NCBI GenBank assembly: GCA_037576215.1
Contig: JBANDB010000005.1
Span: forward strand, 868,001-932,000
Length of the DNA stretch: 64,000 nucleotides
Direction: 5' to 3'
Source: Armillaria gallica
Lineage: Eukaryota > Basidiomycota > Agaricomycetes > Agaricales > Physalacriaceae
Each line of letters opens with the position of its first letter. Position 1 is the first letter of the stretch. The translations under genes and the position numbers were made by a program. Under the pieces are notes generated by a model that was not told where the DNA came from, ran no database searches, and was given only the letters and a program-made list of their open reading frames with translations. Below, piece by piece: positions 1 to 12,178 of this stretch.

Positions 1-1600
1 CAGAATTCGTGGATTTTCCCAGCTAATTAACGCTACTGTCCCTTCAACAGCCTTTCAACAAACCAATGATTGCACGCACATTGATACCACTTTCATCCTA
101 TGGCAACCACTCCTTATGTGCTTTGTTATCCATCCCATCTTGCCATGCATCATAATTGCCGTACTTCATCACGGCAAGGCACCTTTGATTGACAATCATC
201 CCAATACAGAATTGATGCATCACTCAGAAGCACCAGTTGACGCACTCATTGATCACTTAATGAAAATGATGTGATTGACGTGAGTACCCTCCCAGCTATG
301 GCAATTGCAACTACGGCAACTACAGACCATGTTTACTAAGGCTGTTACTTCACCAAGGCTTCAAGAAAATGCTACCCCACGCATACTCCTCAGCACGACG
401 ATTATTGCTCAAGTAATCTGCAGCTAAACAGCACCTAACAATCCATGCATCACTCAGCCAAACCATACAGTTCGCATCCATATGCGGCAACGTCGACAAG
501 TTGCTGTTACTTTAGAAGGCCAAGGACCATATGTTTCCTATGACTTTTTACAAAGCCAAGGCCTTACAGCCTTACTAAGTCTTGCATATTTATTCTATTT
601 ATAAATTCGTACTTGTAGTATGAAAACTAGTTAGAAAACGTAGTTCAAAAGCAGTTCATCTCCAGTTGACCCCAGACTACATCAATTATCGTCACACTCT
701 AGTCTATCGCCAGTAAACAACATTTATTCACCATTCTACGGTAATATATCGTTTACACCAGCATATTCTCGATTGCACATCGACTCTTGAGCTCACCAGA
801 GTTATCCCATGGTTTTTAACTGTGAAGAGTCCTTCATTACACGCTCTTCACTCTTAACACTATTGGTGCATGCTCATACTGTGCCAATACGTGATCGCCA
901 CACTATACTTCACCCCCGTTATCTTTTATAGGCCATCATCGTTTCACTTTTGCACCATTGGAGTTTTTACAGTTTCACTTTCGCCATTGTTATTGTCGCC
1001 CACTTGGGTAGTCTCAGAGCAGACTTAGGATCAGTTTCAGCCAGTTTTCATATAGTATCAGTCCCTCGAGTGGACTTGAAGGTTAGTTTGACATAGGATA
1101 GGATCGTTTCAGTACCAGACAAGTTTCGACATCAACTCAGCACCCTCGCATCATATAGGACCAGTATCATCGCCAGTTTTCGTAGTTCCACATTTTCTCT
1201 TGCCAGTCCACCCTCAGCACCTCATTCCACGTTTATTTCACCACTTGCAGTCCCCACACCGTTTTCTCATCGCCTCGCTTACCCATAGACTATTGCTGAC
1301 CATTTAGTCTATTTCTCCATCGTTCACCCCGCTCTGATTACCATTGAGCGACGTTTTCTAGTCTCGCAGCACGTTTTCTCATATGGATCCGTGGTATTCA
1401 TGTCATACCCGTTTTTGTTCCCTCTCATTTCGAGAGATCCCTACCAGCTTGAAGTCATAGCATCTAGTACTCGACTACCAAGCAGTACTACTTCACAGAC
1501 TTAAAGTCGCAGTGTATTCTTGTGTATAGAGGAATTGTTCTACTGCACGGAGGTGCCCTAAACCACTTGCACACACGATCACCTTGATTGCCATGCCACT
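1..1600. other. No gene recognised
   Basis: No reading frame here resembles a known family and no inverted or tandem repeat was found by eye. The part from about 900 to 1500 is rich in short CAGTTT/CAGT-type words. CpG is present at ordinary frequency, unlike the transposon-derived block further right. Confidence 0.5.
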
Positions 1601-1999
1601 ATGTTAATTAACCAAGCTCATTCTGAGTTGGTGTTGCCATTGCCACAGAAGTCTAGGCCCATCACTGTTAGCTATGTACTTCCAGAATGTGCCCTTCAGG
1701 AGCAGCCGCTCTGCAAGGGTGGTCAAACCTGTCCAGGCATTCCTTTTTACCAATACTGGTCAGGTCCTTTGAACTACTGCTACCTCAATGAATTGCAGAT
1801 CAGGAATCGGCATGGGAGGAGAAACTAGGGTCAGGGCAATATCCGTTACAACTGTGACACTCATCTCGTGCAGGGCACTAGCCCAGAGGTAGGTATTTGC
1901 CTCACAGAGAATGGCGACCCTTTCTCCATCATTTGTTAATCGCCTGGGATTACTTCTGGCTTTAGGGAAATAAAAAGGGTGCTTGAAGCACACCTCCCC

Positions 2000-4857
2000 C
2001 TATAAGGCAAGTGGCAGCTTTTGTCCCCCAACATGTATGCCCAGTTCAAGGATCCCTTTGTTGGCGGTCTTGAAGCTGCCGATGCCAAGTCTGGAATCTT
2101 CGCCTTCCTTCCAGTCTGCATACATGCGACCAATGTACTGTCGCTGAAATGAGAATTGCAGATAGTGCAAGAACCCCACTGGGGATGCCCAGACACTACA
2201 TATCTTGACATTGATTGCGAAGAGTCCTGCAATGATATTAGACCGAATCTGAAGGGTAATTAGAGACTTACCATATTTGCTTTGTTCTTCATTGACCACC
2301 CCACCTTGGAGGATCAGTTTTGGTATTTCTTTGAACCAGTCAGAGCATTGGATTCCTGTCATAGGCACCTCCACATGATCTTTAGTTTCCGGGAGCTAAC
2401 CAAATGTTATCAGGATATAAGTTATGAAGCTGGTGGTACTTGCCTTCCGTTTTGGAGTTGAAGAACACATTTCGAATCCCCTCGATGGGAACTGAAAACT
2501 GGTCTAGATTGCATGTAAGAGGGGTCACCCGCATGTAATATTTCAACCACTCACTGACATGGTAGAAGACGCAGCTGAGATTGAAGATGGCAGAATATCA
2601 TCATTGAGTTCCTGAATCTTTATATTATTTAAGTGCACAGACAGTTTATGTGATATTTACCTGTGTCACCTCTCGACCCTTTCCTTTATCATCCTCAACT
2701 GGTGATGAAGAGGACTGGACACCAAAATCAGCCAGTTTGGAGAATAAGTTGGCTCCATACACATACCTCAGGTGCAGAATCATATTCTGCATCCCACATG
2801 TTAAATCATGTGGCTGCTTCCCACATCATGTCCAGGAAGTAGGTAGGAGATGCCCTCTGGATATATTTGAACTGTTTCAGGGGGTTGTTGAGTTTTTGTG
2901 CAGAGGCTTTCTAGGTGTGAATGTTGTGGGAATATAGATCTGATGGCTCTGTTTGGTATTGATCACTCAGAACTCTTACCCAGTGTGGATCCCAAAGTAC
3001 AAAATCTTTTGCGTCGAAAGGAAACCCTTTCACACGAGTGTCTTTCAAAATATGGGAAAGAAGCTGGTCCAGGACAAGAGCATTTACTCTGTACGCAGGC
3101 TCTCTCGCATAGAAATTGACACCTTCTGAGATTGCCTATAATCATGTCCACACATTTAAATTAAGTTGCTAGCAAAAAAGCAAAAAAGGGCTTACAAAGA
3201 AGTGGTCTCCCTTTTGCATTTTGTTGTTAGGTTTTCGAACTTGAACTAGAATTTTCACTTGTTCATCCTGCCTGCCTTCTGTGGTGAGGCACCGGTGTCG
3301 TTCCCTCTCACTGTGGTAGTCAACGTGGGCGGTAGAATAGCCTGCAGTCTGGTAGCCTGAGTGTGCAGGTGGTGCCATTCCTGTGGGGGTCCTCTCATAC
3401 GGTGTTGCGTCTTGGAAAATCCATTAGTTTTGTTGAAACTTCCACATGTAAAGAATGTACTTTTTCTTCTCACCATTTTGATTCCTTTGTTGATTCCATC
3501 AACGTCAGGAAGTTGGTGGCTTGGATTGACACTCGTTGGAGTCCCCAAAATGGGCACACCACTTCACACAAGGTCCATCAAAAGTGTAGCTCTCATCTCT
3601 GCATCTAAGACTTGTCTCTTCAAGGACGCATTGATGCCTAAGGAAGGGGTTAACAAGTTTCAATGTAGGTAAATTGTGGGAAACTGATGCTCAGCCTCCA
3701 CATTACTAGTCCCAAGTGGTTGTTTACTTTTTGAGGGTCTCACGTTTGACATACCTAATGAAATAATGAAGGTAAGATTCACCAGAAAAAAAAGCAATGA
3801 ACTTACCTGACATCAGAATCCTCTTCGTTGCTATTTGTTTCTGCATCGCAGCATCTGGAAGGTCAGTCAGCTGGGGAGGTTATAACCATTATGACACTTA
3901 CTCTTTTGGGCAGACAGGGCTGCACAAGATCCGCACACTGTGATTGAAAGTGACGGCAATGATTGATCCTGGTTTGTAATTGTTGCTGGTCCATCAGTAA
4001 CCACAGCTCCTTCCATTACAAATGTCACCTCTCCGGGCCCAAAGAAATACGGCTTTTTGTCAACTTGGTACTTGGCACAGCGATGATACTGGCAGTGGTC
4101 AATGGATTCAGCAGCCATGAAAGTGAATTCCGGACCTTCAGTCATGAGTTGCTTCAGGCAGAGAAATTCAACAAATATGAATGGTACTCACTGCCCCCAA
4201 GTAAGCGAAATCTGATGCCAAGATGTGACAACACTCTGACATTCAAAGCCAAGAGTGTATCACTGTCTCTAACAGGTTGCCATTTTCTGGGCACGTATAC
4301 GTTGTATTGACGACGCAGTTTCCCTAATGAACATAGTCGGGGTTCTAAGAGGTGTAAGACATCAAGGATGGTATGAGTGCTTTGGACATCTACATCGCAA
4401 ATGCTGAGATTATACAACAAATTAGAATTACTTGACATACGCAGTGATGATGTCTGAGCTCCTGGTCCTTGTACAAAGATTGTGTAAATCACTGGGTTTG
4501 CTTGCACAGTGTATCTGGCTGAGCACTGGTAACGGCAAAAGAGGGTCATGTGGTGGAAAGCTATAAATAGTACAATGGCGGCTTTTTTGTTGGTGAGTCA
4601 ATGACATCAAGCTCTGTCTAACTCAACTCACAAGATAACACAGCAATTAGAGTCAGGAAGGCCATCTGATTCAGCAGTGCCCATAGGACATTTTTGGCAA
4701 ACATGGTCATCTTGAGAGGCGACAGCGATTGGGGAAAACTTGGATAATAAAATAGTCTCTGATCCAGATTATATAGGTTTTGGGTCCTGGGGGCAACTCC
4801 CTTCTTAGAAATTGTTCGGTGCAACTGCATTGTTCCTACACAGAGCATCCAGACCAT
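2000..4857 (-). CDS. Unrecognised multi-exon gene, transposon-associated
   Basis: Not recognised. On the minus strand an ATG at 4857 opens an exon of about 75 codons ending at a GTGAGT donor near 4630. A second exon (about 4560-4440) encodes ...FCRYQCSARYTVQANPV... A third (about 4400-4195) encodes ILDVLHLLEPRLCSLGKLRR and RKWQPVRDSDTLLALNVRV, and a fourth (about 4145-3895) encodes CQYHRCAKYQVDKKPYFFGP and ends SITVCGSCAALSAQKS. Further exons around 3560-3260 and 2374-2000 are less certain; the last frame stops at 2000-2002. Introns are about 50-70 bp with GT..AG ends, so this was a real spliced gene. It lies head to head with the integrase-core gene starting at 5220, about 360 bp away, which suggests both belong to one old mobile element. 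The Cys pairs in exons 2 and 4 could bind metal, but this is only a guess. Function unknown. Confidence 0.4.
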
Positions 4858-5219
4858 TTGCTATTTGAATTCTGCAATACAGGGTTCATCTTTGCAGCAA
4901 AGTGGTCTAATTGTGAAGAGCAATGACACAAAATGTCCAAATTTTTTGGCAGACAGGTGGTGATCCTCATTGGCAAATTACTTTATAAAGGAATCTGCGC
5001 TATCAAATTTCCTTATTGACTCCCACAGGATCTGGGATGCAGGCAGGTGGCATTGAGGAAATTTTATGAGGAACCATTATGTGCTTCATGTTCTGGGACA
5101 ACCATGACCAGACAGACCTCAGAAGGGGGACTTTTCCTGTCAGAGTCTGAAGTAGTGACCAGATTTGTGTCACTACCTTTTGCCCACCAACCCGCATTCG
5201 GGCTTCCTCCAGTGGGACA
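4858..5219. promoter_or_regulatory. Shared upstream region of two divergent genes
   Basis: This 362-bp stretch separates the ATG of the minus-strand unknown gene (4857) from the ATG of the plus-strand integrase-core gene (5220). Any promoter for either must lie here. No clear TATA box or inverted repeat was identified; the assignment rests only on gene orientation. Confidence 0.25.
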
Positions 5220-6899
5220 ATGCCAAATCAATATCTTCCACATGGTACTTGCATCTATGAAGCTCTCGAAGTGGAACACTTACCTACATTTGCAGTTCCC
5301 ATGGAGTTGGTTGAACCAAGACTCCGTCAGCTATGGATGATGAATGGCCACATGACAGATGAAGTTATGCGACAGGAGCTGCATAAGGTATTTGATACAA
5401 AGAAATACTGTCTAGGGTACATGATGTTATTTTTCATGGAAATTTTTTCCTACACAAACATCTAGGTTGAAGAGCTTCAAGAAGCTTAGAAAATCATTGG
5501 GCCTCCTTTCAGCATGACAACAAAAACATAGCATTGCATCAATTGACACAGATATGACATACCTGCATACTATCTACCCAACAGCAGGCCGCACAGAAAT
5601 GCACAAGCACCTTAAACATATATGTGGAATACTTGCTCCTGAGTACTTGCTTTTACCTGTCTTGAATTGCGAGTTCTTAATTCTCAGAGGTGTGGTTGAA
5701 GGATGGTTCTGGATGAAAGAGCCTGTGCTGTTTCCAGGTAGGAAAAGAGGACGACTGCGTCCACGAGTCTTTCACTGTGCCAGGGTCAACGACATTTGGT
5801 CCCTTGACCAACATGACAAATGGAAAGTTCGATTTGGTGTCTGTCTACATGCCTGTGTGGATCCTTTCACAGGAGTTTTGAAATGGATAAATGTGTGGTG
5901 GAAAAATAGCAATCCAGTTCTCATCAGTCATTATTACCTTGACATGGTTGAACAGACAGGTGGTGCATCAGGACTAAAATTCTTGCCTCCTATGATTTTT
6001 GACAATCCATCTCAGCAGGACCGCTCTTGACACAAAGTGATCTTGGTAATGAAAATGGTCACCTGGCTTGATCACATACATTCTTGAGGCATATGCATGA
6101 TCCAGCTCTAATTGGCACAGTGCAACACTGTTGGATGTGGGAGAAGAAAAAATTGCCAGCTGAAATCGTCTGAAGTGTTCTATGAAGATCATGGTCACCT
6201 GGATTTGAATGTCTGTTGCAGGTGGGTATTGATGAGGGGTGGTATGATCCGAAGGTACCACTAGAAGCATCAGTGACCTACCTCCCATCATTTCCACCTT
6301 GACCTGATGTTCCTTCATCTCTAGACAAGTGTTCCACTATGTGTTTCTGCCTTGGCTTCAAGCAGAATTAGATGTATATGTTTCAGAGAACAACAACACA
6401 AAAAATTTTCATAATAGGAAGATTGCCAGGCCAAATGGCATCCCTTTGCTTATAGAACAAGCACCTGAACGCTTTGGTGCTCAAGATTTCAAGGTAAGAG
6501 CACAGAAAAGTGACATGAAATTTTTGTGACTAACTTGACACTTAGGTTGCATTCACTTCTGAATCCATCACTGCTACCCAGGCAATTTATGCACCACCTG
6601 ACCATCCTGTGCTGAAACTTGTTCCTCATTTGTTTGCTGTACTTGCACATGAATATCTCAAACAGCTCAGGCATCCTATTATCAACAGACATTCCATCTG
6701 GAACATGTACTTGGCCCTTCTGGGGATGTTCTGGGCTAATAACATACTGACACCTGAAGAATGGGAAAACCTTGATGAGGAGGAAGAGTTAGATGCCCAA
6801 AATAATCATTTGCAGGCCGACCTTCATGTGGGTGATCAATGTGCAGGCACAAGGCCTGACAATCCCGGTACTGCCTTCTCCAATTCCCAATTCCAATAA
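5220..6899 (+). pseudogene. Integrase-core (DDE, rve-like) transposase, decayed
   Basis: This was a transposon-encoded integrase-fold recombinase. The ATG at 5220 gives MPNQYLPHGT... The catalytic core follows at about 5760-6070: the first Asp sits in VNDIWSLDQHDKWK, followed by DPFTGVLKWINVWW. An intron of about 56 bp (GT at 5963, AG at 6018) joins to TQSDLGNENG, which carries the second Asp. Later exons encode FLPWLQAELDVYVSENNNT (about 6330) and SIWNMYLALLGMFWANNIL (about 6690), ending in an acidic tail at 6899. The core frame is broken by TGA at 6069-6071, 6171-6173 and 6183-6185; conserved positions suggest these were Trp or Arg codons. No TAA or TAG was seen in that exon. Related integrase-core proteins are common and multicopy in agaricomycetes. 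It is probably inactive. Confidence 0.75.
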
Positions 6900-7946
6900 T
6901 TGATTTATCCTAGACCAATTTTGAGAAGAGGATGGTGAACAAGACAGCAACAATGACAATGATGGTGATGATGACAATGCTGAAGCTGGAGTTCTGGAGA
7001 TGTCAAGAGAAGAATACATGGCCTACTTTACTTAAATACCTTTTTATTCAGTGCTTTTGTAGAGCACAGCCTCTTCAAAATACCTGTAGAGCTCGACAGC
7101 CTCATGACTCAGCAAATCATGTGGAGACACCTGTTGACCTCTACTGCTCAATGACTCAGCAAATCATGTGAAAGACCTGTTGAGGAGCAGGTTGTCATGA
7201 GATGTCATTACATCATGATATCAGATTTTTACTTGCCCTTGGGAACAGTAAGTTTTTATGTAAATATGTGTTCTTGAGGTAGTTGAGTCCACTGTGAGAA
7301 CAGCTGGGTGTAATTGACATAACCTAGACAACTATAACTCAAAACATTTGAACTATATCACATGAAATGCAGGAACAGTCAAAGTGAAGGTTTTGTTTGG
7401 GTTGGGATCGGAAGCATAGAAGAAAATCAAAAAGGAGAAAGGTGTGTATGTTCAATTCTCAGCCTCATTCTTTACTGATTGAGATCATTTTTGTACATTC
7501 ACGAGTAAGGCATGGCAGCAGTGTGCATCATACAAATCTGGGCATGGATTGTATTCTGAAGAGCAGTCCGTGAATACGCATCCAGTTTATCATAGAGAAG
7601 CTCACCATAAAATGCACAATTGAGAACTTATTTTTTTAGGCAGACTTTTTAGCTGTTGCTTATGCTATACACATAGTTTGATGGTTGAGACTCAGAGATG
7701 GTCTACTGGTGTCAATCTCTGATGAATTAGAAAGGAGGGGTGGGAGGGGGGAGGAGGTATTCAAGTGGTGAGGAAGGGGATGTAGAAAGATTGCTTCGCA
7801 ACCAGGAGATGGGCAGGTCTTTGTGATAGTGAATGAGGGCTGTTATAAAGCCACCTAAGACTTATATTCAGTTCCCATGGGTCTGATTGCATAACTTTGA
7901 AATTTCCTATGCAGGGGGTGCTGGGCACATATATTGAAGAGCATAA
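6900..7946. other. Non-coding remainder of the integrase element
   Basis: No gene was recognised. The stretch holds a 47-bp-period direct repeat near 7104-7170 and a G-rich run around 7735-7760 (several G tracts of three or more) that could form a quadruplex. Confidence 0.4.
7104..7170. repeat. Short direct repeat, 47-bp period
   Basis: The 20-mer ATGACTCAGCAAATCATGTG occurs at 7104-7123 and again at 7151-7170. Both copies are followed by a GA-rich stretch and CCTGTTGA, so this is a local tandem duplication. Confidence 0.8.
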
Positions 7947-8375
7947 TCAGAGCTCAAGAGGCAGTGGGATTCAAGAAAGACACATGACATACATTTTCGT
8001 GTTTAAGGATGGGCTGGACCCCCTCCCCCCTTCTCCTGCTATATATGGAAGTAATATATACATGTTGGGATGGCTTAGTAACACAAACCTTAGTTACCAG
8101 AGAGATGCTGGTATGTGCCGGTGTGCTGCCAATAGTTGCCGGTTGGCTACCATACCTCACATCAGCACTACTATGGTGAACATTTCACCACGAAACAATC
8201 TCTATTCAAATGAGGCTATTGAAATAAAGAAAAATTGTACTACCAGGTAACTCCTACAGTGCTATATCCTAAAATAGGGCACCCAAAGTGCATGTGTTTA
8301 AGGCTTGGACCCCTCCCCCCCCTCCGCCCTACCCTATGTGCCAGATTTTAGCTGTGCCTCCCCCTTGTCAGAGCT
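7947..8375 (+). mobile_element. hAT-type MITE, 413 bp, with 8-bp TSD
   Basis: The element runs from 7955 (CAAGAGGCAG...) to 8367 (...CCCCCTTG). It is flanked by a perfect 8-bp direct repeat TCAGAGCT (7947-7954 and 8368-8375). Its inverted termini are imperfect, CAAGRGG-type. Inside are two direct copies of a GTTTAAGG..TGGACCCC-CT tract about 300 bp apart. A second copy lies inverted at 57529-57918 and shares the terminal motif, the ACATTTTCGTGTTTAAGG block and the GGATGGCTTAGTAA block. Eight-bp target duplications and CA-starting ends fit the hAT superfamily. It encodes nothing, so it would need a transposase supplied elsewhere. Confidence 0.8.
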
Positions 8376-9950
8376 CATTACTTGTAGGGGGACTGATACT
8401 GATTCTGAGTTTGAAATCTGCTTAAATATAGACTTCTTTCCCATGGTGTAATTAATATCCCACCTTGTCCTCGCATTGGCTTTGTGCATTTCTGTCACTT
8501 CTCTATGCTTCCTCAAGTGGATATTCTTGTAGATTTATATACCAGGAGCTGCAGTGCACTGTTTTCAAGCTATTTGATCCATGCAGGAGACTCAGACATC
8601 AATACAAACATTTTTAGTTGCACTTCTGTTGCTTCTGGCCTTTGTGTTGCTGCTAACAGAAAACCAGGAGACCATATCAAGCCCCCAAGCAGAAAAACAT
8701 TCCCATTTTATGATATATGTGCTATATGAGGCCTTCTGTGAAGGCTTCCATTGCTCAGTAAATTGCTTAGCACAAAGGAAAATGTGCTTATTTATTGCAG
8801 ACATTTGTTTTCTGGTCATTCTGCTTGGTAGATTGCTTGTGAAAAGACAGGATTATGTCCAGTGTATTGCATCAGACACTATTTGAGCCTTACATGAATG
8901 ACAATTCAGGTTACAATGGCTATCGGCCCATCTGCACTATTTGGGCTGCACGAAGTGTAGAGAAAAAATCCAACTTACTAGAAAGCTTGCATCATGCTTC
9001 TGTCACATAATAGTAATGGAAAATCTGCACTACAATGACCCAAAATCAATGGAAGGATGAAAGTACAGCCATGCCTCAAGCTCTTGCTTCCTAATAGGGT
9101 TATTTATTTAGTTTACTTTTTAATTATTTAATTTACTTCCTCCCTTAGCATCGGGGCATAATCAGTGACTAATATTTAATAAAAATACTGAGTTGTTATT
9201 ACAAATAACTATTGCCAAGAATGATACATGAGTAATCAATGATCTCATAGAGGTTTTTGAGGTCTCCTTTCCATATATGGTTATATAACCACCAATTGTG
9301 ATGTTGAAATGAGCGTGCCAGTCTACCCTTCCATACGCTTGTTTGCGATTTGCCACACAGACATCGGGCCGGCCCGCCTTTTCCTTCTTTTCCATATCCT
9401 TCCCGACCCTGGCTCTCATCAAATCCCGAAACGGCTCTTCACATCAAAATCAAACCGTTTGATGCAACAGTTCCCTGTAATAAAATCCTATGCCATGACA
9501 TGAATGGTCATCAATTCCAAAGGGTCCTGATTTCTGGTCTTTTTACCCATAATGCTAGGCGGAGATCTGCTTTGTGGTCTGTATCTCTTGTATGCATTCT
9601 AAGCATTGTTAACGCCACCTCCAGAGTCCTTTGTGTTTTCTCCTTACCCAAAGGCTAATAACCGATGAAGATACAGATGAAACTCCCATCTAGGGGTCAG
9701 GACAACCTACACACTCGGGTATCCTAATCGGTTTCTTAACCTGCCACTTCCCATCATCCCCTCAAAGAACTAGTAACTCTTGGTCTGCACATCGAGGGCA
9801 AGGACGTTTTTTCCATCTTTATCATCTACCCAGATTATCCCCACTTCCTCTCTCAAGTGTTCACCTGTTCATGGGACACGTTGGTAGTGTGCATTTTGAG
9901 ATTAGTGGCTATGCCAACATTTTCCATCTGATGTGAACTATTTTTCCTGC
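8376..9950. other. No gene recognised
   Basis: The open frames here, including one near 8581-8886, have no family resemblance, no consistent introns and hydrophobic chance composition. An AT-rich transition lies near 9110-9200. CpG becomes more frequent to the right of about 9300, which may mark the edge of the old transposon block. Confidence 0.4.
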
Positions 9951-10015
9951 AGTGCTAGAGCGTAGTGGTTAATACGCCCTTCCGGGCAAAGGAGGAGGTT
10001 CGATCCCCCTTCATT
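9951..10015 (+). repeat. tRNA-like fragment, probable SINE head
   Basis: The sequence has a D-arm-like AGCGTAGTGGTTAATACGC, a short CCTT/AAGG stem with a 7-base loop, and a T-arm-like GGTTCGATCCCCC. The position before the anticodon lacks the invariant U and the T stem has a mismatch, so a working tRNA is unlikely. It fits a tRNA-derived retroposon or a decayed tRNA. Confidence 0.4.
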
Positions 10016-10460
10016 CGCGTACTTGTCCATATCGTCCAAGTTTTTATGCCTCCCGTTCTGCCACAAATCCGCGTAATACGTGATTTGATTTGTACCCCTC
10101 TGGCGTCGTCTTACTTTCTATGTACTTTCCTTTCTGATCCTCCATGTCTTCCTCTCGCAATGATACATCTCCTTGTCGAGTGAACGATATACATTTTAAC
10201 TTGAAACTCATTTTTATTCTTGAAGAACTGCATAGGATCTGAGAGAGGAAACACTCATTTCCGACAATATCCACTAAGGCTCCCTATAAATTATTAATTT
10301 CGCTAAGATAAGCTGTGGGACGCGTTAATTATATGCATTAATTCTCACCACCTTTCACGCTACAGGTAGCGAGCTATGACCTTGCCAGCGAAGCAGAAAT
10401 TCAAATACAGAGTCGCCAAGGTCATCTAGGAAAAAGGGACGTCCACGCTGGCATCATATT

Positions 10461-10520
10461 ATGGAGAGAAGGAATCGAACCTCGAGTGTCTCATGCACTA
10501 CCCATCTCCCACAGGAGCTC
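10461..10520 (-). repeat. tRNA-derived repeat, copy A
   Basis: Read on the minus strand, the 3' part is CTCGAGGTTCGATTCCTTCT followed by CTCCA, which resembles a tRNA T arm plus acceptor end. The D and anticodon regions do not fold convincingly. The same 3' signature recurs at 10628-10690 and 42419-42485, which identifies a dispersed tRNA-derived family. Confidence 0.45.
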
Positions 10521-10627
10521 AGGTATTACAACTCAAATACCAAAATTCTGAGCTCCAGGACAGACGTGAGCACTGAGCACGAGGTTGTATTTGCACTAAA
10601 AACCAAGCTACACTTACAACTTAGACA

Positions 10628-10690
10628 TGTGGAGAGGAGGAGTCGAACCTCGACATTGTCAATTACATTAATTGCCTATCTCCAATCTGA
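10628..10690 (-). repeat. tRNA-derived repeat, copy B
   Basis: Minus-strand 3' part reads GTCGAGGTTCGACTCCTCCT then CTCCACATG, matching copies A and C over the T arm and acceptor end. The 5' half has diverged. It lies about 110 bp beyond copy A in the same orientation. Confidence 0.45.
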
Positions 10691-12178
10691 CTCCCTCTCC
10701 GGTCAGAGCTGAAAGAACAAAAAGGGCTGAATTGATTAGAACGCACAAGATGAATTGAAATGCTCATATCTACTATCACTGCAGCCCCAGAAAATATGGA
10801 TCTTGGGCCTGGTCCTTGACTCGAGTTGATTGAGCTGCAGGAACGGGCGGTCAGTACAATCACAGCTTACCTTCATCTACATACACCAATGTGGATTACT
10901 GTCCTCCCATTCTCAAAAAAGAACACCATCATTAATATTTCTTTCTATTCAACTTTGAGGAGTGCGACGTATCTTTCTGGATAGAATGAGCCTTACTACG
11001 GTGACTCAAAATTCCTCAGATGCGAACAGACCCGTGAACTGAACTGTCATTTCTCAGCGAGCGATCATTACCAATGGTGCGGCATTATGTTGGCACTGTG
11101 ATATTTTCAAAGGTCACTACTGTATACCTTATCCCCAACCTTCCTTGCGTGTGGCCCAAGGCTCACTTTTATGCGGTGCCCGGGTCTAAGCTTTAAAGGT
11201 AGGCGCTGAGTCATTACACGCATCGCCTCTTCTCCATTCTCATTCTTCTCATCCAACGCCGACCTCCCGAGGCTCCCTTTCCTCTGATCAAAGAAGCAAT
11301 GGATTCTACCGCAACAAAAACAGACTACATATGACAACATTTGAGTTAGGTCCCATTGCTCGGTGTGTGTATATCCATAGCATGGTAAATGTTTCACTTC
11401 ATGCTCCAATGTACCAGGAATTACTCACCTTCCTCCAAGTCATCCAAACAAACAAATTTGACATCTCTTCTGGCCAGCACAGTGCCGGGGAATCAAAGCT
11501 GTAAACTTCCTGTCTTCCGCATACTGCCTATCAACAAAATTCAATGCCTTTGTTCCAGTTGAACTGCCAACATACCTTGCTATCTGATACTTCGAGTCAT
11601 CTGCAGTGCTATGTCATGACACCCGATACATTACTCGATGATGCGAATCCAGCAGAGATTTAAAAAACTCTCTCCTGTCCGCTCGACGCTGAGTTTTGCG
11701 AATATCCTCCGCGTTTGGCGGTAATTATGCGAACGTTCGAATATTCGTACCCGTTTGATCTCATTTCCACAATGAGCATCATTCAGAACAACCACCACGC
11801 GCGGTCTTCCAACCGCCTTGATGTTTTGTCGGACGGAGTCACCGACAGCTGCTGTCATCTCCCAAGTGCCTCCCGTAATATCTCTGCCCTGCGCCCTTCT
11901 TTGCACCTTTACCAGAGACAGTCTGGCCTTCGGGACCCTTGCTGGTCGGTTGAGTCGTAAGAGGGAGATTATGAGGATGAGGATGAGACGCAGTACAGGA
12001 GGGTCCTCGCAGAGGCATCCTGAGAGGAGAATAGATGCGAAAAAGAGCAAAAAGGTAAATGTATTCAGTTATAACACTTTTCCTTTGTGCTGCTGGTATA
12101 TTCACCAAAACTCGGGCAGAAAGGAAATAAGAAATAATATCATTAGATAGGTGACTTTCTATAGCGCTTTCCTGCAGT
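10691..12178. other. No gene supported
   Basis: Minus-strand frames at about 11107-11409 (a CFCCGRIHCFF stretch and PGHRIKVSLGPHARKV) and 11631-12050 are open and could be gene debris. No family was recognised and no consistent exon chain could be built. Confidence 0.35.

Noticed and set aside
8581..8886. Hydrophobic 101-codon frame as a membrane protein
   Set aside because: No ATG-context, intron or family support, and it sits in decayed transposon sequence; probably chance.
9951..10015. Functional tRNA gene
   Set aside because: The anticodon loop lacks the invariant U and the T stem has a mismatch; a tRNA-derived repeat fits better.
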